From assembly GCA_949130485.1 (NCBI GenBank), contig OX422190.1, positions 1,244,351 through 1,308,350 on the forward strand: DNA of 64,000 bases, written 5' to 3'. The notes below the pieces were generated by a model. It worked only from the letters and a program-made list of their open reading frames with translations, was not told the origin of the DNA and searched no databases. Positions 35,401 through 47,422 of this stretch are shown here, piece by piece. The stretch comes from Agelas oroides. Lineage: Eukaryota; Porifera; Demospongiae; Agelasida; Agelasidae. Positions within the stretch are counted from its first letter, which is position 1. Each line of letters opens with the position of its first letter. The position numbers were made by a program, and so were the translations under genes.

Positions 35401-38400
35401 GAAAGTAAACAGCTAATGTAAACGAAAAGCTACTTTTGAAGTTGTTTTAATCGACATTAGAGGAGCCATTAGTCAAATGTTTTCAACAAGAGAAGCTCTC
35501 TCTGATAACGACAATCATGTCACACTCCCCTCACATCCCCCACCCTCACACACTTCACACTTCCCCTATCACACTCCTCTCTATTACTCGCGCATCCTCA
35601 GAAACTTAACTCCACCATCACCCTCCCCCTCACCCTTCACACACTCACACCGTCACACACCCCCACACTCACCTCTCTATTAAACTCGTGCATCCTCGCA
35701 ACCCAATCCACCATCACCCTCCCCCTCACCCTTCACACACACACTCACACCCTCACATATCCCCCCACACTCACCTCTCTATTAAACTCGTGCATCCTCA
35801 GCAGTTCGACTCCACTGAGGAAGCTGAGCTGGTCCAACTTTTTGGATATCTTGAGGTACCTCTTGAGGTCATCGCGAGACAGGGAGTTTAGCACCCTCCC
35901 GTCCACCAGGTGTTCAGCCAGAACCTCTGTGAGATGCTGGAGTCCGCAGTCACTGGCCCACTCAAATGCTACCCAGCTGTGATCAATTTTACCAGCATGA
36001 GGGAAAGGGCAGCTGTGGTGTGTGTGTGTGTGTGTGTGTGTGCATGCAAGAAACAATCAATAGGACAAGGTATGCATGCTAGGTTCCCAGGCCCCTCCTT
36101 ACCGAGCCTTTGGCCATTTGGTTTGTACGTGAGAGAGAACTTGGGAATGAAGCTGGGGACAAGCCTGGGAATGAGGCTGGGAACAAGCCTGGGACTGAAG
36201 CTGGGAACAAGCCTGGGAATGAGGCTGGGAATGAGGCTGGGAACAAGCCTGGGACTGAAGCTGGGAACAAGCCTGGGAATGAGGCTAAAATGCAGTTCAT
36301 AGTAATGTGGGGCACAATGAATCACCAGCTGATAATCATCACTCAGTGTAACATACACTGTAAACACTCACTGATAGGCATCTAATATTTTTTGTTTGTG
36401 ATAACCAAGTCATTGTAATATACCACAAGTATTATCAATAGATGAGCACGCATCTTGTATTACCTGGCGTCAAGTAAAAACCGGAGGCAAATATTTGTAT
36501 TGGGGTGGGAATTTGAGCTAGTGTCATTTGCAAGTAAATACATATCTATAAGAAACAGGAATGTAACAAGTAGCCAGGGTACTCATTGTACTTGTGTGAC
36601 CATTCTACCAGTACTCTACCAGTACTCTACCAGTACTCTACCAGTATTCTACCTAGTACTCTTCTACCAGTACTCTACCTAGTATTCTACCAGTAATCTA
36701 CCAGTACTCTACCAGTATTCTACCTAGTACTCTTCTACCAGTACTCTACCTAGTATTCTACCAGTAATCTACCAGTACTCTACCAGTAATCTACCAGTAC
36801 TCTACCAGTACTCTACCAGTATTCTACCTAGTACTCTACCTAGTATTCTACCAGTATTCTACCTAGTACTCTTCTACCAGTACTCTACCTAGTATTCTAC
36901 CAGTAATCTACCAGTACTCTACCAGTAATCTACCAGTACTCTACCTAGTATTCTACCAGTAATCTACCAGTACTCTACCAGTATTCTACCAGTACTCTAC
37001 CAGTACTCTTCTACCAGTACTCTACCAGTAATCTACCAGTACTCTTCTACCAGTACTCTACCAGTAATCTACCAGTACTCTTCTACCAGTACTCTACCAG
37101 TAATCTACCAGTACTCTTCTACCAGTATTCTAGCAGTAATCTACCAGTACTCTTCTACCAGTACTCTACCAGTAATCTACCAGTACTCTTCTACCAGTAC
37201 TCTTCTACCAGTACTCTACCAGTAATCTACCAGTACTACTCTTCTACCAGTACTCTTCTACCAGTACTCTTAGACTATATACCAGTATTCTACCTAGTAT
37301 TCTACCAGTATTCTCTTCAGCGATCCTGTATCGATTCATCACCATTTCTGTATTATAAGTGTATCTGTGGGCTTTTGTTCGGTAGACTAAAATTGTGTTA
37401 TTGTCTACCAAGGTACTGGCACAAGAAAGCATTCGTCAATCCTGATACTGGCACAAGAAAGCATTCGTCAATCCTGATACTGGCACAAGAAAGCATTGGT
37501 CAATCCTGATACTGGCACAAGAAAGCATTGGTCAATCCTGATACTGGCACAAGAAAGCATTGGTCAATCCTGATACTGGCACAAGAAAGCATTCGTCAAT
37601 CCTGATACTGGCACAAGAAAGCATTCGTCAATCCTGATACTGGCACAAGAAAGCATTCGTCAATCCTGATACTGGCACAAGAAAGCATTCGTCAATCCTG
37701 ATACTGGCACAAGAAAGCATTCATCAATCCTGATACTGGCACAAGTTTAGTATGGTGTTACGTTTATGTGGCTTGGGTGATATTTTGTCAGATTCAACAC
37801 ACTCTAGAAGTTGTAAAAAGCATTTGTCAATCCTCCAACGTGGCAGCTATCTTCAGTTTTGAATTCTGTACATTTGTATCCCCACACATAACGCTGACAC
37901 GAGGTCAACCACTCTATATTCTTATGAGGTGAATGAGGTAGCTCTACCACTGAGACTGCTGTGACCACCTCAAAACCACCAGCCATACATCACTTTCCTC
38001 TATTTCCACCTAATATCAAACATGTCCAACCTTGGCAAGATGTTTGAACACGAATAAAGGCACAGAACAGGATGCAACAGCTGATGTTATTCTAAACGAC
38101 ACCTTCTAAATCCTGTTTGCTGTGTTGTGCATAGCTGGTGCTCAATGCAGCATGGTTGTTTACACTCATCAAGTATGTAATCAAATACTGTTGATCATCA
38201 GCGACCAAATGGTCCGTAAGTGAACTCATGCACACCCTGAGGTCCTGTGCAACTGCATTAGGACAGCTTGTCACACATAGAAATCATGTGGTACAGAAAT
38301 ACTGTTCAGTACATTAAGTGCTGCGCTGCTCAACTGCGAATTAGGACAAGGTTCATATGTGCTGCAGCTCATCAACACATCTAAACAGTGTGTATAAGCT

Positions 38401-41400
38401 CTGCACACTGAGGACAGCTTGTGACTATTATAACCTGTGACCAAACTTCCCATAGAAGCTATGCCTAAACTATAACAGCACATAATGGGGGCTCACACTA
38501 GCTTCCTTCCCAGGCTCGTTCCTCCTCCCTCGTTCTTAAGGAGAGAGCCCTACATTAAAAGAGAAGCTCATCAACACATCTAAACCTGCCATTGAGGACG
38601 CGAGGAAGAGACTATCTTGCTTCGTCCAGCATTTCTGGTGAACACAATCTCTCACTGTAACCGTGCACTGCGTGTAGTTTGGAGTGGGGAGGGGGCTCAT
38701 GAGGTCTCGTGAAACTGCTTGTGACTAACTTGTATCAGACATCCCATATAAATTAGCAGTCCTGGATTATGCCTGAACTACAGGCAGCAGTCCCGGGAAC
38801 TACAGGCAGCAGTCCCAGATTATGCCTGAACTACGGGCAGCAGTCCCGGGAACTACAGGCAGCAGTCCCAGATTATGCCTGAACTACGGGCAGCAGTCCC
38901 GGATTATGCCTGAACTACGAGCAGCAGTCCCGGGAACTACAGGCAGCAGTCCTGGATTATGCCTGAACTACGGGCAGCAGTCCCGGGAACTACAGGCAGC
39001 AGTCCCAGATTATGCCTGAACTACGGGCAGCAGTCCCGGGAACTACAGGCAGCAGTCCCGGGAACTACAGGCAGCAGTCCCGGGTAGAAAGTGAACATTA
39101 CTGCCGTCCATCTCAATGTTGTTAGTGTGCTCAGCTTCCATTAGGGCAGAGCTCATATGTGTTGCAGCACATCTACACACGTATGAGCCCTGCCCTTAGC
39201 AGTAGCTTAGCAATACAGCACAGAATCAAAACACGAGTAATGTTTTAGTTCTAGCAAGAATCACCAGACTTGTTTCATGTTGGCATTGTTGGTCAGAATT
39301 TGGTTGCTAGGCAACAAGAAGTGAAAAACACAGTTTGGTGGTTACCATGGCTATCTTTGTGTTGCAGTAGTGCACACCAGATCCTTCACTGCCAGTATTA
39401 TGTAGCTACATTCCTTTTGAATTGTACCCCTTCCTCCCTCCCTCCCACTAGCTTATCACTGAACTTTAAGTGAACTTAGTAGGCCATTCAAAAAAGGCAC
39501 CCTATCACATTTCCAAGAAATGACAGAGATAAGTATTCATGCACCATGCATAAGGAATATTCAATATCATCTGCTTTGGAGGCAGATCTCTGGCCTCATC
39601 CCTGGACTCATGCCCCCAGATTTGTTGGCTTTCTACAGTATTCCAAAATGCTAGGATTCTTCCATGAGTTCTTCTCTCACAAAAGGCTAAAGTATACTGT
39701 CAAGAATGTTAGTGCGCATCCATTTTGCCCTCAAATGAGCACCCACACCGTTCTCGAAGGCCCCACACATGTACTTTCATCGATGAAAGCTGAAGGTGTG
39801 AGAGGCATGTGTAAGGAATTCACCTGGAGGCAGACGTCTGGCCTCAATCATTCCTGGACTCATTTCATAGTATATGGTGACAGCTAGGGGTATGAGAGTC
39901 TGGGAGCAAAGCTAGCAGAGGTCAGTCAGCCCTCATGGTGACAGCTAGGGGTGTGAGAGTCTGGGAGCAAAGCTAGCAGAGGTCAGTCAGCCCTCATGGT
40001 GACAACTAGGGGTGTGAGAGTCTGGGAGCAAAGCTAGCAGAGGTCAGTCAGCCCTCATGGTGACAGCTACGGGTGTGAGAGTCTGGGAGCAAAGCTAGCA
40101 GAGGTCAGTCAGCCCTCATGGTGACAGCTATGGGTGTGAGAGTCTGGGAGCAAAGCTAGCAGAGGTCGGTCAGCCCTCATGGTGACAGCTACGGGTGTGA
40201 GAGTCGGGGAGCAAAGCTAGCAGAGGTCAGTCAGCCCTCATGGTGACAGCTAGGGGTGTGAGAGTCTGGGAGCAAAGCTAGCAGAGGTCAGTCAGCCCTC
40301 ATGGTGACAGCTAGGGGTGTGAGAGTCTGGGAGCAAAGCTAGCAGAGGTCAGTCAGCCCTCATGGTGACAGCTAGGGGTGTGAGAGTCTGGGAGCAAAGC
40401 TAGCAGAGGTCAGTCAGCCCTCATGGTGACAGCTAGGGGTGTGAGAGTCTGGGAGCAAAGCTAGCAGAGGTCAGTCAGCCCTCATGGTGACAGCTACGGG
40501 TGTGAGAGTCTGGGAGCAAAGCTAGCAGAGGTCAGTCAGCCCTCATGGTGACAGCTATGGGTGTGAGAGTCTGGGAGCAAAGCTAGCAGAGGTCGGTCAG
40601 CCCTCATGGTGACAGCTACGGGTGTGAGAGTCGGGGAGCAAAGCTAGCAGAGGTCAGTCAGCCCTCATGGTGACAGCTAGGGGTGTGAGAGTCTGGGAGC
40701 AAAGCTAGCAGAGGTCAGTCAGCCCTCATGGTGACAGCTAGGGGTGTGAGAGTCTGGGAGCAAAGCTAGCAGAGGTCAGTCAGCCCTCATGGTGACAGCT
40801 AGGGGTGTGAGAGTCTGGGAGCAAAGCTAGCAGAGGTCAGTCAGCCCTCATGGTGACAGCTACGGGTGTGAGAGTCTGGGAGCAAAGCTAGCAGAGGTCG
40901 GTCAGCCCTCATGGTGACAGCTACGGGTGTGAGAGTCTGGGAGCAAAGCTAGCAGAGGTCAGTCAGCCCTTTGAACTCTACCACTAAAATGTTTGGTTTT
41001 GGTATCAGAAAAACGAGCGACAGGAAACCAAGAACGTACCAGAGTTGCATGAGAAACAATACCTTCTTACTCATAAAACAAATACTCCTATTCCCCCCAA
41101 AAAACACCTGGCAACCATACAAGTCTTCATCACTCATAGTTCCAGTAAGGAATCAGATACACCCTCATTTCCGGCCATTGAAGGCACAAAGGAAGTAATT
41201 GTCAACAAACTTACACAGAGGCCAACACAGTACCAGCAGTGATTCGCATGTTGTCACATTCACTCAGAATGCTCTATGCTACCATGGTGATTGACTAAGA
41301 CTACACAAAAAAATAAATAAACACCCTCTCCCCTCTCTCCCTCCCCCCTTTCCCCTCTCTCCCTCCCCCCCCTCCCTCCCTCCCACCATACCCACTCCCC

Positions 41401-43885
41401 AACGCAGTCTTCATCACCCTCTGTCACCACAGAGGTGCCAGACCCCGCCCCCTCACAAGGAAAAGGGTCTAGTGACTATTGAGCACTTTTCTTGGCTGTG
41501 CAGTAGTTCAAGTTTGAACAAGCCACAAAATGGCACTACATCAGGAATGAACTAGTGCTGTATCTTGTGAGTATTGGACGTAGATATTTGTGAGCAAATA
41601 AGCGGATCCATCTTCAAACACCCTAATATACCCATACACTCTCTGTCCCAGGAGACTGGTTGCTCGAGGTCTAGTCTACTAGAAATTTATGAATGCAAGC
41701 CAGTAATCTTCACTGGTACTGACCAGATAACTTACTTACTCGCACAATTTCCATCTTTAAGAGGAACCATCAAACCCATACTACACAGTTCCTAATTGCC
41801 GCAGGTGCTTAATGGAAGCCTCTTAACAGTACTGGTAGTGATTCTAATACCACAGATGCCCTCTCTGCTAGCATGGTGAAAGATTGCAGGGGCATAGCTA
41901 CACTATAGGACCCAATGAGCGTGGATAAATGGTTACATATTCATATCTCTACTTCATGTACACTTACTACCCAGAAGGTGTGGTTGAGAGCAGATGGGAC
42001 AAGGCCAAAACTGGCTTCAGAGCTGATCTGACTGACTTAAAATTTAACATTCTCTGAGAGAGCATCTTCAGAAGCTTTTACAAATCCATGCCTAGGTAAC
42101 TTCAGCATCCTGGCTACACCTCATTGCTCTAGGACACAGACCTGACAGCTGCTAGACAAAGGAGTACCTCCCCCCCCCCACTCTGCTTTCCCACCCTCCT
42201 ACAAGAGCCCACCATTTCTACACACCTGTAAACCTACAAATGGCAACAAACTAGTGATGTTTCTATGGCAGTTGTTGCTGTGTTACACAATTAAGGTCCT
42301 TTTCAGAGATAACATGGGCTACAGCTTGCAGCCAGCTGTCTCACTCCTCACTGTAACAGCTGTGGCGCTAACCCTTCCCCCTCCATTTTTGCATAAAGTG
42401 ATCCCCCTTATGTGAGGAGAGCTCCCCACACCACCCTCCTCCTCCTCCTCATGTGAGGAGCTAACAAGTCACATGAGGAATTCTGTATCAGCATGTAATG
42501 TAACTCCTCTAGACTTTAGCTAACATGATAGCCATGGCCTCATTCCCAGGCCTCCCTAGCCTGGGAATGAGGCCACAGTCATGTAATTTAGAGTTTAAGG
42601 ATGGTTGTACCAGTTCTGGATGAGAACTTACGCATGTGGTGGTCCCCTTTGGTCGTCAATGGCCAGTCGGAACTTTCTGCGATGGAGAGGGTTGACTATT
42701 CCCAGCTTACGCTCCATATCTGACTCTGTCAGGGCCAACATGGCATGGCCTGATGTCACCCTTTCGCGGACTACTGATGTGTATTGACTCATACCTGTGT
42801 GTGTGTGTGTGTGAGTGTGTAATGTTGTGTTTCTCATGTGTCCTTTTACATGTGATCGAGAGCACAATGTACGGTAAGTATTCCTTATTTTACAAATCCC
42901 CTAAAAACCTCGTGCATCCGCAAACAGTGAGTACCAGGCCTCTCCTCTGGGGAGGGGGGGGGGGGGGGGGGGGGGGCTGGGGACGAGGCTAATATCTTAC
43001 ATGTGATCAAGAGCACAGTGGATAAGGCTAACATTATACAGCTTCTTTTTATAGAGCTCTGCTCTTGGATTCTTGTATGCTACTTGTCAACTAGTCAGTA
43101 GCGAGTCTTGCAAGTAACTGTCATACTGACACTGATGGCTAGCCTTGTCTTCATACAAGGCCTGGTTGGACCCGTCAAAGTTTCAACTAACGAAGAGTGA
43201 ATAACCAATCGAATGTGGTAGCAACCAATTATAAATATCCTAGCATCAATTGGGCTCAGATAAGATCTCAGTGTAGCCCCATCTGTGGGTGTGGCATGTG
43301 TGGTGATGCTATTTATGAGGTGAGATTGCACTAGGCAGAAGCCATACAGGTGCTTTCAAGAGGGGAAATGGTATTCACTGACATTAAATATTTTGACATG
43401 TACCACAAAAACATAAACATACTTATACAAAAAAACTTTTGATACTTAATTTGAATATTTCAAAGTGCCCCCCCCCCCCCCAACATAACATTCCTCACAC
43501 ATCGACACACATTTACCTGCACACAAACAAATTCTTCCCATGCTCACATACACCTATCTCTTAATTTCTCCCTCCCATCCCTTCCCTTCCCCCCAACACA
43601 CATATGTACACACTCTTCAAACACTGACTTCCCCCCCCACACACACACACACACCTAGCCCTGACTCCATCCATGCAACAATGGCCTTCACGTTCCACTG
43701 GGAGAATGGCACAGATTTGTAACCCTCCAGGACTCTGCAGTGCTCCAGGAAATCGGGAGGTACAGCAGAATAGGGGAAACCGATTGGAGTTTGGCCCCGC
43801 ATCCCGGCTCCATGGATCATGCTGCTGTGAGTTAGGTCTAGTCCCTCTATGTGTGCATGTGTGTATGTGTGTGTGTGTGTATGTG

Positions 43886-43964
<79 letters not shown>

Positions 43965-46900
43965 ACGTGCATGCATATGTGCATGCGTGCACAAGTAGGA
44001 ATGAAGCCACAGTAGGTTGTGGGTTCCTGTGTGTACACCACATAAGTCCCTCAACCACACACTGGGCAACACTCAGACACATACACTCACGCAAGTGTGG
44101 GATTGACAATGTGGGACCACTTATACTAACATGGTGTGTAGGAGAGGGTCATGAATATCACGGCACGCAGATCAGCACAACATGAATATCACAGCATGCA
44201 TGACCAGGTATCCATGAATACTGCAGACCACAAGTATGCAAACCAGTTACCAAGTCACTCGTTGACAGTAAACCAAGGTAATGGCTCAAGGGGGTAAGGT
44301 TGTTTTGGAATGCCACACATTCACACACTTCCCCATCAAGGAAACACCAAGGAAACAGGATCCTTCTTAATGGCAGATACCATGTACACTATCAGGTAAC
44401 ATCCTTCCTCTATCACTGCCAGTGATTTGACCCCCACTGTAAGGCTACCACTAAACAAGATCTGTAAACATAGCCACAATTCTTGGACTCACCAAACAAT
44501 TTTTTAATTTTTGAAGCTTCTTAATTACCTCCCTTCATATGGAACTTTTTTTTCCTTTTTTTTTCTCAGTGCACAATAATGAGATTGTTGCCTTGGGTAA
44601 TGGATACTGTACTATGTCATCATGCAAGATCTTTCACACCAAAGAACCTCTCACTCGCTTTTAGCAAAACCTTTCCTATAGTGCACACATTAGGATTTTC
44701 AATATCGTCCTAGTGCCCTCATTTGATAAAGCTGCATTTTGAAGCCCTGCTGCTAGATGGAATTCTCACGTTCTGTCAAGCCATGTGAGTGCTAAATTCC
44801 ACTTGTTTAGTGGTGCTTAGTGGTCATTAACGATACTTACTACTGCTTATCATTAATTCAAGATAATTAGCACCACTTAGCACAAGTAGATGCAGACTAA
44901 ACTAGCACAATTTCACAAGTTGACAAACGAACACAAATCAGACAAAACTTAAGTTGACAAAACCAAAACTCACCTACGCTAGTCGTACTCCCTCCTTTCC
45001 CTATGCTTCTCCTCAACTTGCCAAACAGTGGTCCTTTCTTCTTCCGCTCCTTCTTGTGTTTCTCACCAGGCTGGGGCGTCATGTACCCAGGGATTGGCGT
45101 TGTCTCACGACTTTCAAAGTCAAAGGTCGATGAATTCATGCTAGCTACACTGACAGAACGTTCCCGGGAGGCATCACCAAGTGTGCTCGTAGAAAGACGA
45201 TATTCCATTGGTCTCTCTGTCCCATTGTCTTGTTCCTGAGAGAGTCCACCCTGCGTGTAGGCGAACTCAATACTGTGATTGCGACGCAATGTACCTCCTG
45301 GAGAACTGACCTGGATGCCCACGTCCACACTAGCCTTCGGTGCTCTCAGGTCATTCAAAAGTGCCCTCAGACTGGTGTTGGCTGATTTGACAGACAGAAG
45401 TTCATCTCTGGTTCGCTCAAGCTCCCCCTGCATGCTTCTGAATGTCCCTTCCTTCATATCCAGCTGTGTCCTCAAGTGCAGAGACCGCTCAGCACCATCT
45501 CGAGCCCTCTTCAACAGCTCCCATTTCTCCCTCTCCAGTTTGTGACCTTCTTTCGCGAGTTTCTTGATTTGTTCTTCTCTTTGGTGCAGTTCTTTTGTAT
45601 ATTTCTGTTTTGTTCTCTCCAACTCTTCCAACTTCTCCTTCAATTGCTTCTGTAGCTCTCTGACATGAACAGAGTGGTCCTCTCGTGGAGACTTTGGGAG
45701 CGTACGAGATTTGTCCACTGAGCTGGAGACTGTAATTTGAATCTTGCCATCTGTTTTCGAGCGGAACTCGTGTCTGGCAACAGTTGTATGCTTGTGTTCG
45801 TCCTTTGTGGATTTAACTTCCTGAGGTTGGTTGTTCTGCTTGCCAGGAATGTTTCTCACGGGAAGACTTTTAACTTCAGGAGCTGAAACTTGCAAGGAAT
45901 CAGCTGTGAAATCCTGGGTGCTCATGTTAACGTCACTTTCAAGAGCAGTTTCAGAGACCTTGTGGTCAGTGTCGCTATTTTCAGATAGATTTCGACTGCT
46001 AGAGCATTCTTTAAGGGTGGGTGTGTCATGTTTGGGAGAGGAGGAAGGAGGGGGTGAAGGAGAAGGAGATGGGGGTGGAGAAGGGGATGGAGAGGGAGAG
46101 AATGGAGGGGGAGAGTCTGGGGGAGGAGGAACAGAGGGTTTAGGAGGGAGAGGAGGGGGTGGAGGTGACTTTGTCTCGGCTGATGTTGCATCAAGGTCCC
46201 CTTTGTTTGCATCTGTGTGGAGTTCATGCGATGAGAGAGGAGGAGGAGAGAACATAGGTGTAGGGGTTGCATCAAGCTCTTCTCTTTCATCAAGAAGGAG
46301 AGGAGGAGGAGGAGAAAATGTTGGTGTGGGGGTGTCCTCATTTCTATCAACAGGTGGGGGAAGAGGAGGGGGAGAAAATAGTTCCGTCGGAGTACCATTG
46401 AGTTCTTCTCTGGTTCCATCTAGGTGGGGCTTGTGCAAACCAGAGGGAGGTGGACTCATTGCATGCAGCTCCTCCTCCAGGTGGGGCTTGTGTGATGGGT
46501 GTGGAGCTGGAGCTCTGCTCTCCAGAGTTGCAGGCTGTTTCAAACACTGCACGGTTTCATCGACTTTTTTTACTTTGCTCTTGGGTTTGGGAGGGACAGG
46601 GGGTGGAGATCTGACTGGAGATTCTCTCGCAATTCTATCACTTCGATGCAACTCCGCAGACTTCTGAGGTATGAATGAACTAATCAGCGTTGGCGTATCG
46701 CTGTCAGAACAGCCCCCACGGTAAAGCATTCTGCCGTCACCTCGTCCCTCGCGATCGCTCCAGCTTTTTCTTTCTTCGCTTGTCGTCTCCGTGGAGGTAG
46801 CGGACAGCGGCGCCCTGGTAGGGCTGTCGGGTGGGGAGTCAGAGGGGGGCGCGGAGAGTGTTCGCGGATGTTTGTTGATCCTTCTCCGTCTCGCTCCAGC

Positions 46901-47125
46901 CTCGGAACCATCCCTCTCGGCGAAATTCCAACCATTCACAGCATCCTTTGGTTTATTATGCACTGGACGGTTGCTACTGTACGTTACCACTCCTCGGCGC
47001 GTTCCGCGTCTCTCTAAATGCTCTGCTACTCTTCTCATTTCTTCTTCCATGCTCTCGATGAACGCTGTTCGCTTTTTGGGATCAACACTGTCGGGCGTGG
47101 GAGTGCGCTGCTCCACGGCAGCCAT
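32438..47125 (-). CDS. Liprin-beta (PPFIBP-like) scaffold protein
   Basis: Liprins scaffold LAR phosphatases, presynaptic active zones and cell-edge complexes. Exons: 47125-44974, then 43824-43655, 42794-42632, 36012-35775, 35139-35050, 34255-34080, 33832-33373, 32524-32438. Exon 1 encodes a Ser/Pro-rich region and, from about residue 500, a coiled coil (HVRELQKQLKEKLEELERTK, EREKWELLKRARDGAERS) then a basic GPLFGKLRRSIGKGG. The later exons hold three SAM domains: WNVKAIVAWMESGL with LGIVNPLHRRKFRLAI (SAM1), KIDHSWVAFEWASDCGL with DLKRYLKISKKLDQLSFL (SAM2), and LYWTNRDVYDWLKDIQLQ with VHGGLLFLERGTF...LKRHL (SAM3). VHGGL and RRHL-type features fit liprin-beta rather than alpha. Phase at 44974 (1) does not match the acceptor at 43824 (2), so a small exon is missing from this model. 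The C-terminal tail is Ser/Pro/His-rich and ends GTTV. Confidence 0.88.
32845..33366. mobile_element. About 520-bp interspersed repeat, copy 1
   Basis: Matches 57471-57996 along its length: both start near GAG(T/C)GCATTAGCGCGAGGCTCTG-like sequence, share CTTCGCAACGTACGTATTTGG and AGTCAAGTGCAGAA, and end CATACGCATGCGTACTCCTA. It ends directly beside the splice donor (33372-33367) of the penultimate liprin exon. No coding capacity; class unknown. Confidence 0.8.
34695..35015. repeat. Two small tandem arrays in a liprin intron
   Basis: Units of CAGTCTGACCCC/CAGCCTGACCCC (about 12 bases) at 34713-34790, and three 43-base-scale copies containing CCTACCTGGCTGAAAATACA at 34902-35010. Confidence 0.85.
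36080..36290. repeat. Amplified MITE end: tandem GGGAATGAGGCTGGGAACAAGCCT
   Basis: About seven short units made of CTGGGAATGAGGCTGGGAAC and variants; they resemble the right end of the TAGCCTCGTTCCCAGG element multiplied in tandem. Confidence 0.7.
36600..37315. repeat. CTACCAGTACT minisatellite, about 0.7 kb
   Basis: Some 60 units of CTACCAGTACT/CTACCAGTAAT with inserted TCTT or CTAGTAT variants, inside the large liprin intron (36013-42631). Confidence 0.95.
37410..37746. repeat. 32-bp minisatellite
   Basis: About 10.5 copies of a 32-base unit containing CCTGATACTGGCACAAGAAA, varying mainly at one position (CATTCGTC or CATTGGTC). Large liprin intron. Confidence 0.95.
38763..39085. repeat. 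GAACTACAGGCAGCAGTCCC minisatellite
   Basis: Around 15 copies of a 20-30-base unit mixing GGAACTACAGGCAGCAGTCC with AGATTATGCCTGAACTACGG. Large liprin intron. Confidence 0.95.
39877..40968. repeat. 61-bp satellite-like array with higher-order structure
   Basis: About 18 nearly identical 61-base units, each containing GTGACAGCTAGGGGTGTGAG and AGCAAAGCTAGCAGAGGTCA. Variant units (CTACGGG, CTATGGG, GAGTCGGGG) recur with a 427-base spacing, that is every seven units. It ends abruptly at 40968. Confidence 0.95.
41270..42600. other. Rest of large liprin intron
   Basis: Apart from a pyrimidine-rich block at 41320-41400 and a short TAGCCTCGTTCCCAGG-like hairpin at 42537-42574, I see nothing that supports a gene or RNA. 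Confidence 0.5.
42930..42992. mobile_element. Decayed TAGCCTCGTTCCCAGG-family element with G-run
   Basis: ACCAGGCCTCTCC and GCTGGGGACGAGGCTA ends around a run of over 20 G (about 42953-42976), in the liprin intron between exons 43824-43655 and 42794-42632. Confidence 0.55.
43845..43965. repeat. GT microsatellite
   Basis: Long GT run directly upstream (minus sense) of the SAM1 exon; it creates spurious His-Thr repeat frames on the minus strand. Confidence 0.95.
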
Positions 47126-47422
47126 CCTCCGTCACAACATAAACGGAATGCGATTGGCAAATTAATCCACCGCAAAGTGTGGTTTCGAGGTTTCGTTTCC
47201 TATTCGCTTGCTGCGTCCGATCACACTCTCGTAGCTAGATAGATGAGAGCCCTCACAAAGTGCTCGAGCGATATAACAGCCAAACAGTGCACAAATGAGT
47301 ACGGGGTACAAACTCACTCCTACATTCTTAAGGTCGTTAATTACGCCCACAATTAATGGCCATTAAGAAATCATACAAGTGCTCGATAATTAGAATTTTT
47401 AAAACACGTGGCAACTCAAGTG
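47126..47422. promoter_or_regulatory. Divergent promoter region, liprin-beta / TMEM201
   Basis: 297 bases between two divergent start codons. No TATA box recognised by eye; shared regulation is possible from spacing alone. Confidence 0.45.

Noticed and set aside
39877..40968. CRISPR-like appearance of regular repeats
   Set aside because: Units are contiguous 61-mers with no unique spacers, in a eukaryotic intron; it is a satellite-type array.
43561..44109. His-Thr repeat protein
   Set aside because: Translation of the GT microsatellite fused to the liprin SAM1 exon frame.
45831..46667. 278-codon plus-strand Gly/Glu-rich frame
   Set aside because: Antisense shadow of the large Ser/Pro-rich liprin exon; no start context, splice logic or family resemblance.
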